DNA from: Acerihabitans arboris
GTDB taxonomy: Bacteria > Pseudomonadota > Gammaproteobacteria > Enterobacterales > Enterobacteriaceae
Reading direction: 5' to 3'
Assembly (NCBI RefSeq): GCF_010131535.1
Contig: NZ_WUBS01000014.1
Coordinates: 133,216-197,215, forward strand
DNA: 64,000 bases
Part shown: piece after piece, positions 40,454 to 51,964 of the stretch
Numbering within the stretch: position 1 is the stretch's first letter
Layout of the letters: the number at the start of each line of letters is the position of its first letter
Notes under the pieces: model-generated
What the model was told of the DNA's origin: nothing
What the model saw: only the letters and a program-made list of their open reading frames with translations
The model's database searches: none
Program-made: the position numbers and the translations under genes

Positions 40454-42889
40454 ATGAGTGCTCTGGGAACGACGGTACGCTTGGCCGGCAGGCAACTGCA
40501 CAAATTTGGCGGCAGCAGCCTGGCCGATGTGAAGTGTTACCAACGGGTCGCGGGAATTATGGCCGACTACAGCCAACCCGGTGATTTGATGGTGGTGTCC
40601 GCGGCGGGCGCCACCACCAACCAGCTGATCGGCTGGCTTAAGCTAAGCCAGACCGATCGTCTTTCCGCGCATCAGGTGCAGCAGACCCTGCGCCGCTACC
40701 AGCAGCAGTTGTTTACCGGCCTGTTGCCGCCCGAGCTGGCGGATCCGATGATGGCGGAATTTATCCGCGATCTGGAGCGCCTGGCGGTACTGCTGGACGG
40801 AAAAATAACCGATGCCGTCTATGCGGAGGTCGTCGGCCATGGCGAAATCTGGTCGGCGCGTTTAATGGCGGCGGTACTCAACTGCCAGGATATCGATGCG
40901 GTGTGGCTGGACGCGCGTAATTTCCTGCGTGCAGAACACGCCGCCCAGCCACAGGTTGACGAGGGGCGTTCCTGGCCCTTGTTGCAGCAGTTGTTGACCC
41001 AGTACCCCAACAAGCGTCTGGTGGTGACCGGCTTTATATGCCGCAACCAGGCGGGGGACACGGTACTGCTTGGACGCAACGGCAGCGACTATTCCGCGAC
41101 CCAAATCGGCGCGCTGGCCGGAGTGGCCCGCGTGACCATCTGGAGCGACGTGGCCGGGGTCTACAGCGCCGATCCGCGCAAGGTAAAGGACGCCTGCCTG
41201 CTGCCCCTGCTGCGGCTGGACGAAGCCAGCGAGCTGGCGCGCCTGGCGGCGCCGGTGCTGCATACCCGCACTTTGCAGCCGGTGTCGGGCAGCGATATCG
41301 ATTTATTACTGCGCTGCAGCTATCAGCCCGAACAGGGTTCGACGCGCATCGAGCGGGTGCTGGCTTCCGGCACCGGCGCGAAAATCGTTACCAGCCATGA
41401 TGATGTCTGCCTGATCGAACTGACCGTTGGGGCGCAGCATGATTTTACCCTGGCGCAAAAAGAACTCGACCTGGCGTTAAAACGCGCGCAGATCAAGCCG
41501 CTGGCGGTGGGTGTTCATCGCGATCGGCGCCTGTTGCAGCTGTGCTATACCTCCGAAGTGGTCAACAGCGTATTCCTGACGCTGAGCCAGGCGGCGTTGC
41601 CCGGCGAGCTGAAGCTGCGCGAAGGATTGGTGCTGGTGGCGATGGTTGGCGCGGGGGTAACCAAAAATCCGCTGCACTGCCACCGTTTTTACCAGCAGTT
41701 GAAATACCAGCCGGTGGAATTTTTCTGGCAGGCGGAGGACGGCATCAGCCTGGTGGCGGTATTGCGCATCGGTCCCACCGAACATGTGGTGCAAGGCTTG
41801 CATACGTCGCTGTTCCGCGCGGAAAAGCGCATTGGCCTAATCCTGTTCGGCAAAGGCAATATCGGTTCACGCTGGCTGGAGCTGTTTGCCCGTGAACAGG
41901 AAAGCCTGTCGGCGCGCACCGGTTTTGAGTTTATTCTTAGCGGCGTGGTGGACAGCCGGCGCAGCCTGCTCAGTTATGACGGGCTGAACGCCAGCCGGGC
42001 GCTGGCCTTCTTTAATGATGAAGCCGTCGAGCAGGAACCGGAAGATCTGTTTTTGTGGATGCGCGCCCACCCTTATGATGATTTGGTGGTGCTGGATGTC
42101 ACCGCCAGCGAGTCGTTAGCCGGCCAATACCTGGATTTCGCCAGCTATGGTTTTCATGTTATCAGCGCCAATAAGCTGGCGGGCGCCTCCAGCGGGGATA
42201 ATTACCGCCAGATCCGCGACGCCTTCGCCAAGACCGGCCGTCACTGGTTATATAACGCCACCGTGGGCGCGGGCCTGCCGGTTAACCATACGGTGCGCGA
42301 TCTGCGCGACAGCGGCGACAGCATTTTGTCCATCAGCGGCATTTTTTCCGGTACCCTCTCCTGGCTGTTTTTGCAATTCGACGGCACGGTGCCTTTTACC
42401 GAACTGGTCGAGCAGGCCTGGCAGCAGGGTCTGACCGAACCCGATCCGCGGGTGGATTTATCCGGCCAGGACGTGATGCGCAAGCTGGTGATCCTGGCGC
42501 GTGAGGCCGGTTATGAAATAGAGCCTAACCAGGTACGGGTGGAATCGCTGGTATCCCCCGACTCGGTGCTGGGATCGGTGGATCAGTTTTTCGAGGATGG
42601 CGACGTCCTTAATGAACAAATGGTCCAGCGCCTTGGGGCGGCCAACGAAATGGGCCTGGTATTGCGCTATGTGGCACGTTTTGACGCCAATGGCAAGGCG
42701 CGGGTCGGCGTGGAGGCGGTGCGTGCCGAGCACCCGCTGGCGTCGTTGCTGCCCTGCGATAATGTGTTTGCCATTGAAAGCCGCTGGTATCGTGATAACC
42801 CGCTGGTAATCCGCGGGCCGGGCGCGGGGCGGGATGTCACCGCCGGCGCCATCCAGTCCGACTTAAACCGCTTGGCGCAGTTGTTATAA
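40454..42889 (+). CDS. metL: Aspartokinase II / homoserine dehydrogenase II
   Basis: Bifunctional enzyme for the first and third steps from aspartate toward methionine. 811 residues (E. coli 810). N-terminal aspartokinase: 'LHKFGGSSLADVKCY', 'TGFICRNQAGDTVLLGRNGSDYSA' (split), 'TIWSDVAGVYSADPR'. The middle has degenerate ACT-like regions. C-terminal dehydrogenase: NAD motif 'LILFGKGNIGSRWLELF', 'HVISANKLAGA', 'VGAGLPVNHTVRDLRDSGD' and 'EPDPRVDLSGQDVMRKLVILAREAG' (split). Methionine-controlled transcription with metB. Confidence 0.98.
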   Translation: MSALGTTVRLAGRQLHKFGGSSLADVKCYQRVAGIMADYSQPGDLMVVSAAGATTNQLIGWLKLSQTDRLSAHQVQQTLRRYQQQLFTGLLPPELADPMMAEFIRDLERLAVLLDGKITDAVYAEVVGHGEIWSARLMAAVLNCQDIDAVWLDARNFLRAEHAAQPQVDEGRSWPLLQQLLTQYPNKRLVVTGFICRNQAGDTVLLGRNGSDYSATQIGALAGVARVTIWSDVAGVYSADPRKVKDACLLPLLRLDEASELARLAAPVLHTRTLQPVSGSDIDLLLRCSYQPEQGSTRIERVLASGTGAKIVTSHDDVCLIELTVGAQHDFTLAQKELDLALKRAQIKPLAVGVHRDRRLLQLCYTSEVVNSVFLTLSQAALPGELKLREGLVLVAMVGAGVTKNPLHCHRFYQQLKYQPVEFFWQAEDGISLVAVLRIGPTEHVVQGLHTSLFRAEKRIGLILFGKGNIGSRWLELFAREQESLSARTGFEFILSGVVDSRRSLLSYDGLNASRALAFFNDEAVEQEPEDLFLWMRAHPYDDLVVLDVTASESLAGQYLDFASYGFHVISANKLAGASSGDNYRQIRDAFAKTGRHWLYNATVGAGLPVNHTVRDLRDSGDSILSISGIFSGTLSWLFLQFDGTVPFTELVEQAWQQGLTEPDPRVDLSGQDVMRKLVILAREAGYEIEPNQVRVESLVSPDSVLGSVDQFFEDGDVLNEQMVQRLGAANEMGLVLRYVARFDANGKARVGVEAVRAEHPLASLLPCDNVFAIESRWYRDNPLVIRGPGAGRDVTAGAIQSDLNRLAQLL

Positions 42890-42898
42890 ATAAACCCT

Positions 42899-42922
42899 GC
42901 CGGGCAAATATTGCCCGGTTTT
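42899..42922 (+). terminator. metBL terminator
   Basis: CCGGGCAA-ta-TTGCCCGG, an 8-bp perfect stem, followed by TTTT; 10 bp after the metL stop. Confidence 0.85.
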
Positions 42923-43326
42923 CTCCCGCCTCTGTTTAAATCCAAACCCGCACTGTCTTTATCGCACTCATTAATTTTACCGAATATGACTTCGGCTTAA
43001 AATCTGCATTGCTTATTATCAAATGGCATATATATAAAATTATATCTTTTGTATCATGAAGACAAAACTTTACTTACCTCAAGCGGACAAGCGTTTATTG
43101 ATAAATGAGTTAGGTGGCGTGTATCATTTAATTTATTTTTCCATGCATGGGAAAGCGTTATTCAATTTTATAAAAATTTTCAAAAGAAAATATTGAGAAT
43201 GCTAAGTAAAATACCTGCGGTCTGTGTCGAAGAACAACATTCACTTTCCAAGCCAAAAAATTATTCAATGGTAAATAGTTATTCCTATATGACCTCATTG
43301 ATTGACGTTAGGAAAAGTTGTTCCTC
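42923..43326. other. AT-rich stretch after metL, possible gene 5' remnant
   Basis: Mostly non-coding and low in GC. A 43-codon frame at 43199-43330 (MLSKIPAVCVEEQHSLSKPK...) ends just before the F-box remnant, in another frame. It could be the original N-terminus of the decayed F-box/ankyrin gene, but this is not provable here. Confidence 0.35.
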
Positions 43327-43537
43327 GTGAGCGTTAATAAGCTACCTGCGGAAATCATAGGACATAATCTGGAGAATTTATCATTGGAATAAATAGTACG
43401 CGTAGCCAAAGGCCTCAACGGGTTTTTGGGCGAAAGCAAAACGTATTGTTGACATTATGGATAAGAAGCAAAGGACCGAGTTGATATTCAAAGTAGTCTC
43501 GAACGATGACTGTATCGCTTCCAGTGTCATAAAATAA
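43327..43537 (+). pseudogene. Broken N-terminal (F-box) part of an F-box/ankyrin gene
   Basis: From GTG 43327 the frame reads VSVNKLPAEIIGHNLENLSLE, then TAA (43390-43392), then IVRVAKGLNGF in the same frame: an F-box pattern (LPxEIIxxxLxxLSLx-IVRVAKxxxxF) with a stop in the middle. The frame then closes at 43450. Coding-like sequence goes on one frame over (FWAKAKRIVDIMDKKQRTEL..., reading toward IFKVV), probably after slippage in the T run at 43422-43427. It meets a second stop, TAA 43535-43537, just before the ankyrin frame. The order matches the intact protein encoded at 36655-38424. Confidence 0.65.
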
Positions 43538-44485
43538 ATGGGTGTAAATATGAGAAGCATGGTCAATGAAATAACGGGCGATACTATTTTGCACAGGGCC
43601 ATATTTCATCGTAAAGAAAACATTATAGGCCAGCTTCTTAAAATGGAAGGCGTTGATATCAATGCCAGCGATAGAGATGGCGTTACGCCTCTTTGCGTCG
43701 CTGTCTCTGGCGGACAAATTTCCACCGTGGTAAAATTTCTTCATTGCCCTAATATCATAATCGATATTGGTGATTCCATTAATGAAATCCCCTGCATACA
43801 TTTTGCTATAGCAGGGAATTACCCTGATATAGCCACTGAAATGGTTAATTCCGGGCTATGTGATATCAATAAGCAGGATAAATACGGCGTAACAGATCTG
43901 CATGCCGCGGCTGTAAATGGATATAAAGAAATTGTGCGAATTTTAATCAAGCATAGAGATGTCAATATCGATTGTGCTGATGAAAATGGCGAGACGGCGC
44001 TAATGTATGCCTTTTCCGCACAGGAATATGATATTGCCAAAATATTGATGTCTACAGCCGGCGTCAATTTCAAAGAAGAGAATAATGTGGGTAGCTCTTT
44101 ATTGCATTTTGCCATGCTGCATAAAAAAGGGGACAAAATTATAGTTAATGCCCTGCTGGACAGAGGGCTTGACGTAAATAAAAGCCTCCCTTCGGGGCAT
44201 ACACCCTTGCATATTGCGGCAGCGAGGGGTTTCAGGGCTGGTGTGGAAGCATTGCTCCTTGATCCTTATATTAAGGTTAATCTCCGTGACGGTAATAGCT
44301 TAACCCCACAATTAACCGCGAAATTATACCATCATGACGCTATAGCCCAGTTATTCCAAAGAAAAACACGCCAAAAAGTCATGACCGCTGAAGAGTTTTT
44401 ATATACATTGAAACGACATGGCCAGCTTGCCCGGGCCATAAGCATGATGCTTCTTCCTTTCCCGGGCATGGGTTATTTACTATAG
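43538..44485 (+). CDS. Ankyrin-repeat protein, surviving part of a decayed F-box/ankyrin gene
   Basis: 315 codons with about 8 ankyrin repeats ('GDTILHRAIFHRKENIIGQLL', 'GVTDLHAAAVNGYKEIVRIL', 'GHTPLHIAAARGFRAGVEALL') and a C-terminal 'MTAEEFLYTLKRHGQLARAISM'. There is no ribosome site before 43538 or the next ATG at 43550. The sequence directly upstream aligns in order with the F-box and linker of the intact paralogue at 36655-38424, so this frame is probably the 3' portion of a pseudogene, though an internal start could still yield a pure ankyrin protein. Composition is AT-rich compared with metL and metF on either side. Not found at this place in E. coli. Confidence 0.7.
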   Translation: MGVNMRSMVNEITGDTILHRAIFHRKENIIGQLLKMEGVDINASDRDGVTPLCVAVSGGQISTVVKFLHCPNIIIDIGDSINEIPCIHFAIAGNYPDIATEMVNSGLCDINKQDKYGVTDLHAAAVNGYKEIVRILIKHRDVNIDCADENGETALMYAFSAQEYDIAKILMSTAGVNFKEENNVGSSLLHFAMLHKKGDKIIVNALLDRGLDVNKSLPSGHTPLHIAAARGFRAGVEALLLDPYIKVNLRDGNSLTPQLTAKLYHHDAIAQLFQRKTRQKVMTAEEFLYTLKRHGQLARAISMMLLPFPGMGYLL

Positions 44486-44574
44486 TGAATTTTTTTCATA
44501 ATGCGTGAAGATTACTCCCCAACTTCGCGCACGATTTTGTTGACTACACTAACGATTTCAGTCAAATTCTATTT

Positions 44575-44598
44575 AGACGTCTAAACGTATAGACGCGC
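44575..44598. promoter_or_regulatory. Met boxes upstream of metF
   Basis: Three contiguous 8-mers: AGACGTCT (perfect), AAACGTAT and AGACGCGC. They are the expected MetJ operator for metF, about 75 bp before the ATG. Confidence 0.85.
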
Positions 44599-44665
44599 AT
44601 AAATAGGCTGCCGGGTGCATTACCAGCGGCCTAAAACCATCAGTGAACATCCACACGCGTCATGA

Positions 44666-45574
<909 letters not shown>

Positions 45575-45608
45575 CCTATGGTCCGGGCCGCCCGCTATAG
45601 CCGACCAT

Positions 45609-45639
45609 AAAAAACCGGACCCTAACAGGTCCGGTTTTT
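45609..45639. terminator. Bidirectional terminator between metF and ppc
   Basis: AAAAACCGGACC and GGTCCGGTTTTT form a 12-bp stem with A and T runs on both sides, serving the converging metF (+) and ppc (-). Confidence 0.9.
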
Positions 45640-45699
45640 GGTTATTGATTGCCACACTGTGCCGGCTCGCTTTACCAGCCTGGGTGCCGCCATAGCGTC

Positions 45700-48339
45700 C
45701 TAGCCGGTATTGCGCATTCCCGCCGCCACGCCGGCGATAGTGACCATCAGCGCCTGCTCCACCCGCGGGTCCGGGTGTTCCTGCTGGCGCGAGCGGTGCA
45801 GCAGTTCGGCCTGCAGCACATTCAGCGGGTCGGTATAGACATTGCGCAGCGCAATGGATTCCGCAATCCACGGCAGGTCGGCCATCAAATGATCGTCATT
45901 GGCAATGGTCAGCACCACGTTGATATCATCCGCCAACTGCTTACGCAGCTGTTTTCCCAGCGGCCAGAGCTTTTCGTCCACCAGACGCTGATCGTAATAT
46001 TCCGCCAGCCACAGATCCGCTTTGGCAAACACCATCTCCAGCATGCCGATGCGAGTCGAGAAAAACGGCCAGTCGCAGCACATGGCTTCCAACTGATCCT
46101 GTTTGCCCTCTTCCACCGCTTTTTGCAACGCCGCGCCGGCGCCCAGCCAGGCGGGCAGCATCAGGCGATTTTGCGTCCAGGCGAAAATCCACGGAATGGC
46201 GCGCAGGCTTTCCACGCCGCCGGTGGGGCGACGCTTGGCCGGGCGGGAGCCCAGCGGGAGTTTGCCCAATTCTTGCTCAGGAGTTGCCGAGCGGAAATAA
46301 GGCACGAAATCGGGGTTTTCTCGCACATAGCCGCGATACATATTACATGAGGTGGTCGACAGGTCGTCCATCAATGAACGCCATTCCTGCTTCGGTTCCG
46401 GCGGCGGCAGCAGGTTGGCTTCGAGGATCGCGCCGGTATACAAGGCCAGGCTGCTGATGGCCACTTCCGGCAGGCCGAACTTAAAGCGAATCATCTCGCC
46501 CTGTTCGGTGACGCGCAGGCCGCCCTTCAGGCTTCCCGGCGGTTGCGACAGCAGGGCCGCGTGGGCCGGCGCGCCGCCACGGCCGATGGAGCCGCCGCGT
46601 CCGTGGAATAGGGTAAGGGCAATGCCGGCTTTTTCGCAGGTTTTAATCAGGGCGTCCTGAGCGCGGTATTGGGCCCAGGAGGCGGCCATCACGCCGGCAT
46701 CCTTGGCTGAATCGGAATAACCGATCATCACCATCTGCCGGCCCTGGATAATGCCGCGATACCAATCGATACCCAGCAGTTGGCTCATCACGTCATCGGC
46801 GTTGTTTAAGTCATCCAGCGTTTCAAACAGCGGCGCCACCGGCAGGATGAACTGGCAGCCGGCTTCCTTAAGCAACAAATGCACCGCCAGCACGTCGGAG
46901 GGCGTCTTGGCCATCGAGATAACATAGGCGGCGATGGAGCCTTCCGGCGCGTCGGCGATAACCCGGCAGGTATCCAGCACTTCGCGGGTCTCGTCGCTGA
47001 GCTGATAGTGGCGCGGCAACAGCGGACGTTTAGAGTTCAGTTCACGAATCAAAAATGCCTGTTTATCGCTTTCCGACCAGCTTTCATAATCACCTAATCC
47101 CAGGTAGCGGGTCACTTCGCTTAAGGCTTCGGTGTGACGGGTGCTTTCCTGGCGTACGTCAATACGCACCAACTGTATGCCGAAGCATTTAATGCGCCGC
47201 AGGGTATCCAGCAACTGGCCGCTGGCAATGATGCTCATGCCGCAGGCTTTCAGCGATTCGTAACACGCAAACAATGGGTTCCAAAGCTGATCGTTGTGCT
47301 CCAGCAGATCCGCCGGAGGAAGTACCAGCTCACCCCGAAGTTTCGCCGACAGCCAGCTCTGGGTGCTGTTCAACTGGGCGCGCAGCCGCTTCATGATTAC
47401 CCTATAGGGTTCCTGTATATCATCTCCGCCGGCCAGCGCCCGTAGCTCCGGGGTACATTCCGTCATCGAGAGTTCCGATACCAGCACCTGGATGTCGCGC
47501 AGGAACAAATCGGCGGCTTTCCAACGGCTTAACAGCAATACGCGGCGGGTGATATCGGCGGTAACGTTGGGATTGCCGTCGCGGTCGCCGCCCATCCAGG
47601 AGGTAAAACGCACCGGCACGTTCTCGACCGGCAGTTTATAACCGAACACCGTTTCCAACTGCTCGTTCAGCTCGCGCAAATATTGCGGCACGCCTTCCCA
47701 CAGGCTGTTTTCCACATTAGCAAAACCCCACTTGGCTTCATCCACCGGGGATGGGCGATTTTTGCGGATTTCGTCGGTATGCCAATATTGGGCCACCAGC
47801 TGGCGCAGGCGGCGCATAATCTGTTTACGCTCATAGCCCGCCAGATCGCTGTGATCCAGCTGTTTCAGGCAGCTGTTGACTTCGACCATCATATGGATCA
47901 GGGTACGGCGGGCAATTTCAGTCGGGTGGGCGGTTAATACCAGCTCGATTGACAACGATTCCACGGCGGCGCGGATATCTTTATCGTCCAGCGCTTTATT
48001 TTCCTTCAGGCGGGCAAATACCTTGCCGAGTCCCTCGGGGTTATTCGCCGCTTCGCCATGGGGGGAGATCACATGGAATTGCTCCGCGGTATTGGTCAGG
48101 TTCAAAAACTGACTGAACGCGCGGGCAACGGGCAACAGCTCGTCATTGGATAAATTCTGTAACGTGGAAAGCAGTTCCTGGCGATGGGCTTCGTTACCCG
48201 CACGGGAGGACTTTGACAGCTTACGGATGGTCTCCACCTTATCCAGGATATTCTCGCCCATCGCATCTTTTATGGTGTCGCCCAGAAGCTTCCCGAGCAT
48301 ACTAACGTTGCTTCGCATTGCCGAATATTGTTCGTTCAT
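45700..48339 (-). CDS. ppc: Phosphoenolpyruvate carboxylase
   Basis: Carboxylates PEP to oxaloacetate to refill the TCA cycle. 879 residues from the ATG at 48339 ([20 protein letters not shown]); the frame upstream to 48399 is not homologous. Catalytic motifs: '[14 protein letters not shown]' (His), '[16 protein letters not shown]', '[16 protein letters not shown]', '[19 protein letters not shown]', and the C-terminal 'VAAGMRNTG'. It directly follows metF; katG and gldA, which separate them in E. coli, are absent. Confidence 0.98.
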   Translation of the reverse strand: MNEQYSAMRSNVSMLGKLLGDTIKDAMGENILDKVETIRKLSKSSRAGNEAHRQELLSTLQNLSNDELLPVARAFSQFLNLTNTAEQFHVISPHGEAANNPEGLGKVFARLKENKALDDKDIRAAVESLSIELVLTAHPTEIARRTLIHMMVEVNSCLKQLDHSDLAGYERKQIMRRLRQLVAQYWHTDEIRKNRPSPVDEAKWGFANVENSLWEGVPQYLRELNEQLETVFGYKLPVENVPVRFTSWMGGDRDGNPNVTADITRRVLLLSRWKAADLFLRDIQVLVSELSMTECTPELRALAGGDDIQEPYRVIMKRLRAQLNSTQSWLSAKLRGELVLPPADLLEHNDQLWNPLFACYESLKACGMSIIASGQLLDTLRRIKCFGIQLVRIDVRQESTRHTEALSEVTRYLGLGDYESWSESDKQAFLIRELNSKRPLLPRHYQLSDETREVLDTCRVIADAPEGSIAAYVISMAKTPSDVLAVHLLLKEAGCQFILPVAPLFETLDDLNNADDVMSQLLGIDWYRGIIQGRQMVMIGYSDSAKDAGVMAASWAQYRAQDALIKTCEKAGIALTLFHGRGGSIGRGGAPAHAALLSQPPGSLKGGLRVTEQGEMIRFKFGLPEVAISSLALYTGAILEANLLPPPEPKQEWRSLMDDLSTTSCNMYRGYVRENPDFVPYFRSATPEQELGKLPLGSRPAKRRPTGGVESLRAIPWIFAWTQNRLMLPAWLGAGAALQKAVEEGKQDQLEAMCCDWPFFSTRIGMLEMVFAKADLWLAEYYDQRLVDEKLWPLGKQLRKQLADDINVVLTIANDDHLMADLPWIAESIALRNVYTDPLNVLQAELLHRSRQQEHPDPRVEQALMVTIAGVAAGMRNTG

Positions 48340-48565
48340 AAGGACCCTGATCCAACTCACCTGAAAATTTATTTCACCCGAATGACGTAAATCACCCACC
48401 GTTATCTAGCCATGTATCCATTCATTCGTCAAATGACATCAATTCACGCCATAAAACATCGTATTCGCGTCAATTCGTGAAAGTTAATAACATGTATTGA
48501 TTATAAGAAATACTTATCGCAGCAGGCGTAAAAACGCCGTTTAGGCCGGATTTAATCCAAATCAA

Positions 48566-48582
48566 CCCCCGCCGGACGGGGG
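48566..48582 (-). terminator. argE terminator
   Basis: CCCCC-gccggac-GGGGG with a short T-rich tail on the minus strand, 19 bp past the argE stop. The T run is weak. Confidence 0.5.
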
Positions 48583-48600
48583 AGGAAAAGTAAAGGGTTA

Positions 48601-49752
48601 TCATTGCAGGCAAAAATGTCGTACCACCTGGGAAATCAATTCCCTTGTCGGTTTAATAAAGGCGGTATCGATATATTCATCGGGCTGGTGGGCCTGTTTT
48701 ATGGAGCCCGGCCCTAATACCAGCGTGGGGCACAACTGCTGGATAAACGGCGCCTCGGTACAGTAATTGACCACCTCGGTGTTGACGCCAAGCAATTTTT
48801 CCACCACGGCCACCAGGCGATGATCCGCCGGGCATTCATAACCGGGGATGGGCGGATGCAGGGCGTCAACGGTTAATCGCCCCGGCCAGCGCGCGCTTAC
48901 CGGCGCCAGCGCTTCGGTCAATAACCCGTCCAGATCGCCGAGCGTCAGGCCGGGCAGGGGGCGGATATCCATATGCAGCTCGCAGCAGCCGCAAATGCGG
49001 TTGGCGGAATCGCCGCCGTGGATATGACCGAAGTTCATGGTGGGGTAGGGGATGTCAAACGCCGGATGATGGTAACGCTCCTGCAACGTATTGCGTAGTA
49101 TCATCAGGTGGGAAATCGCCTCGTGCATCAGTTCGATGGCGTTGACGCCCAGGCTCGGGTCGCTGGAATGGCCCGACTGGCCCTGGATACGCACCGCATT
49201 GGAGATATGGCCTTTATGGGCGCGCACCGGCTGCAGGGAAGTGGGTTCGCCGATAATGGCGCAATCCGGGCGCAGCTGGCTGGATTGGGCAAAATAACTG
49301 GCCCCCGCCATACTGGTTTCTTCATCGGCGGTGGCGAGGATATATAATGGCTTTTGCAGATTGCTGATATCAATATCGCGCAGCGTGTCGAGGATAAAGG
49401 CAAAAAAGCCCTTCATATCGGCGGTACCCAGGCCGTAAAGTTTGCTATTTTCTTCGGTTAGGGTAAAGGGATCCCGCGTCCAGCGCCCGTCGTCGAAGGG
49501 GACGGTATCGGTATGTCCCGCCAGCAGCAGGCCACCCGCGCCGCTGCCGATGCGGGCCAGCATATTAAATTTATTACGCGTGTCCGGCACCGGCTGGATC
49601 TCAACCTGAAAGCCCAGCGTCGTGAACCAGCCCGCCAGCAAATTGATTAATGCCTGATTACTCTGATCCAGGGCGCTGTCGGTGGCACTGATGGACGGAG
49701 TGGCGATCAGGGCGCGGTACAACTCCATAAACGGGGGTAATTTTGTCTTCAC
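48601..49752 (-). CDS. argE: Acetylornithine deacetylase
   Basis: Zinc peptidase-family enzyme releasing ornithine from N-acetylornithine, fifth step of arginine synthesis. 383 residues, as in E. coli. M20 motifs: '[17 protein letters not shown]' (metal His, Asp), '[13 protein letters not shown]' (bridging Asp), '[13 protein letters not shown]' (catalytic Glu), '[14 protein letters not shown]', and the dimerisation domain around 'GQSGHSSDP'. Divergent from argCBH through a shared operator. Confidence 0.98.
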   Translation of the reverse strand: MKTKLPPFMELYRALIATPSISATDSALDQSNQALINLLAGWFTTLGFQVEIQPVPDTRNKFNMLARIGSGAGGLLLAGHTDTVPFDDGRWTRDPFTLTEENSKLYGLGTADMKGFFAFILDTLRDIDISNLQKPLYILATADEETSMAGASYFAQSSQLRPDCAIIGEPTSLQPVRAHKGHISNAVRIQGQSGHSSDPSLGVNAIELMHEAISHLMILRNTLQERYHHPAFDIPYPTMNFGHIHGGDSANRICGCCELHMDIRPLPGLTLGDLDGLLTEALAPVSARWPGRLTVDALHPPIPGYECPADHRLVAVVEKLLGVNTEVVNYCTEAPFIQQLCPTLVLGPGSIKQAHQPDEYIDTAFIKPTRELISQVVRHFCLQ

Positions 49753-49777
49753 TGTTGACAGCCTTTAGTTTGGATAG

Positions 49778-49816
49778 TATCAATATTCATGCAATAATAG
49801 TGAATAAAAATACACT
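49778..49816. promoter_or_regulatory. Tandem ARG boxes between argE and argC
   Basis: Two 18-bp boxes, 49778-49795 and 49799-49816, separated by 3 bp, the spacing used by ArgR hexamers. The second (ag-TGAAT-AAAA-ATACA-ct) is one base off the core TGAAT-N4-ATTCA; the first is weaker. They would repress both argE and argCBH. Confidence 0.75.
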
Positions 49817-49972
49817 AACGTTGAGCGGAAAGTAAACGGATACTTACCAGACTACTACGCTTGACCTCGCGGGTGAACAGCGAATAGTGGCTTAAGCGAT
49901 GACTTAAGCGACAAATAGCCGCTGGAGATCCCTTCTCGTCGTGATAGCAAATCAAGAAGGTGAACAAAAGTC

Positions 49973-50977
49973 ATGCTGAATACGCTGATTGTCGGTGCCA
50001 GCGGATATGCCGGAGCTGAGCTGGCGGCTTATCTTAACCGCCACCCGCATATGAACATAACCGCTTTGGCGGTTTCAGCGCAAAGTGCGGATGCCGGCAA
50101 ATTACTTTCCGAACTGCATCCCCAGCTTAAAGGGGTGGTCGATTTGCCGCTGCAGCCGCTGACCGATGTCGCTGGACTGGCGAAAACGGTGGACGTGGTG
50201 TTTCTCGCCACCGCCCACGAGGTCAGCCACGATCTGGCGCCGGCATTCCTGGCCGCCGGCTGCGTGGTGTTCGATCTCTCCGGCGCATTCCGGGTTAACC
50301 AGGCGTCGTTCTACCGCCAGTATTATGGTTTTGAACACCAGCATGCCGACTGGCTGGCAAAAGCGGTCTACGGCCTGGCGGAATGGCAGGGCGAGGCGTT
50401 GAAGCAGGCGCAGCTGATTGCCGTGCCGGGCTGTTATCCCACCGCGTCCCAGCTAGCGCTCAAGCCTCTGGTCGACGGGGGGCTGCTGAACGACGCGCAG
50501 TGGCCGGTGATCAATGCCGTCAGTGGGGTAAGCGGCGCGGGCCGTAAAGCTTCGCTTAACACCAGCGTCTGCGAGGTCAGCCTGCAGCCCTATGGCATCT
50601 TTACCCACCGCCATCAGCCGGAAATCACCGCCCATCTGGGTATCCCGGTGATCTTTACTCCCCATTTAGGCAATTTCCCCCGCGGCATCCTGGCCACCAT
50701 CACCTGCCGGTTAAAGGCGGGCGTCACGGCGGGCGATATTGCCGAGTGCTATCACAATGCCTATCACGATAAGCCGCTGGTGCGGCTGTATGATAATGGG
50801 GTCCCGGCGCTGAAGGCGGTCGTGGGACTACCCTATTGCGATATCGGCTTCGCGGTGCAGGGCGAACATTTGATCGTGGTGGCCACCGAAGATAATTTAT
50901 TAAAAGGGGCGGCCGCGCAGGCAGTACAATGCGCTAATATCCGCTTTGGTTTTGCACAAACGCAGGCGCTTCTTTAA
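49973..50977 (+). CDS. argC: N-acetyl-gamma-glutamyl-phosphate reductase
   Basis: NADPH-dependent reduction of N-acetylglutamyl phosphate to the semialdehyde, third step of arginine synthesis. 334 residues, as in E. coli. Rossmann start '[21 protein letters not shown]', catalytic Cys in '[17 protein letters not shown]', '[14 protein letters not shown]', and '[21 protein letters not shown]' (split). AGAAGGTG precedes the ATG. First gene of argCBH. Confidence 0.98.
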   Translation: MLNTLIVGASGYAGAELAAYLNRHPHMNITALAVSAQSADAGKLLSELHPQLKGVVDLPLQPLTDVAGLAKTVDVVFLATAHEVSHDLAPAFLAAGCVVFDLSGAFRVNQASFYRQYYGFEHQHADWLAKAVYGLAEWQGEALKQAQLIAVPGCYPTASQLALKPLVDGGLLNDAQWPVINAVSGVSGAGRKASLNTSVCEVSLQPYGIFTHRHQPEITAHLGIPVIFTPHLGNFPRGILATITCRLKAGVTAGDIAECYHNAYHDKPLVRLYDNGVPALKAVVGLPYCDIGFAVQGEHLIVVATEDNLLKGAAAQAVQCANIRFGFAQTQALL

Positions 50978-51003
50978 CGGCTGGCAACGAGGTATAAAAA
51001 ATA

Positions 51004-51777
51004 ATGAATCCGTTAATCATAAAACTGGGTGGCGTATTACTGGATAGCGAAGAGGCGCTGGAACGCTTGTTTTCCGCGTTGGACAGCTATCGCGCGCAGC
51101 ATCAACGTCCATTATTAATTGTCCACGGTGGCGGCTGCCTGGTGGATGAGTTAATGAAAAAGCTGGCCCTGCCGGTAACCAAGGTCAACGGCCTGCGGGT
51201 AACGCCGGCGGACCAGATCGACATTATCACCGGCGCGCTGGCCGGCACGGCGAATAAAACCCTGCTGGCCTGGGCAAAAAAACATGCCATCCCGGCGGTG
51301 GGGTTATGCCTGGGCGACGGCGACAGCGTTAACGTCACCCCGCTTGATGAAAAACTCGGCCATGTCGGCAAGGCGCAGCCGGGTTCGCCGGTATTGGTAA
51401 ATACCCTGCTTGGTGCCGGTTACCTGCCGGTTATCAGCTCCATAGGCATCACCGCCGAAGGCCAGCTGATGAATGTGAACGCTGACCAGGCCGCCACCGC
51501 CCTGGCCGCTACCCTGGGCGCCGACCTGATTTTATTGTCCGATGTCAGCGGCATACTCGATGGTAAAGGCCAGCGCATCAACGAGATGACCGCCCATAAA
51601 GCGGAGCAGCTGATAGCGCAGGGGATTATCACCGACGGCATGATAGTCAAGGTCAACGCGGCGCTGGATGCGGCCCGCACGCTGGGACGTCCGGTGGATA
51701 TCGCCGGCTGGCGGCACGCGGAGCAATTGCCGGCGTTGTTCAACGGCGAATCCATCGGCACCCGCATACTCGCTTGA
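51004..51777 (+). CDS. argB: Acetylglutamate kinase
   Basis: Phosphorylates N-acetylglutamate with ATP, second step of arginine synthesis. 257 residues, the E. coli length and the short arginine-insensitive type without the N-terminal helix. Motifs: '[15 protein letters not shown]', '[14 protein letters not shown]', '[32 protein letters not shown]' (in parts) and '[15 protein letters not shown]'. It follows argC after 26 bp; a 187-bp gap separates it from argH. Confidence 0.98.
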   Translation: MNPLIIKLGGVLLDSEEALERLFSALDSYRAQHQRPLLIVHGGGCLVDELMKKLALPVTKVNGLRVTPADQIDIITGALAGTANKTLLAWAKKHAIPAVGLCLGDGDSVNVTPLDEKLGHVGKAQPGSPVLVNTLLGAGYLPVISSIGITAEGQLMNVNADQAATALAATLGADLILLSDVSGILDGKGQRINEMTAHKAEQLIAQGIITDGMIVKVNAALDAARTLGRPVDIAGWRHAEQLPALFNGESIGTRILA

Positions 51778-51964
51778 TTCCATTAGCATGATATCGCCTG
51801 GACAGGTATTTTAGTCATTCAATAGGGTGAAAATACCCAAGCGCATGTTCAGCAGTATTTCCACGGGGCCGCCGGTTCTGGCGCCCCCGCCATCATTATT
51901 GCGTGGGCGCATGCGACGAGTGCGCCCGCATCAACCCGCATCAAATAGTTAACGGAGCACGGTT

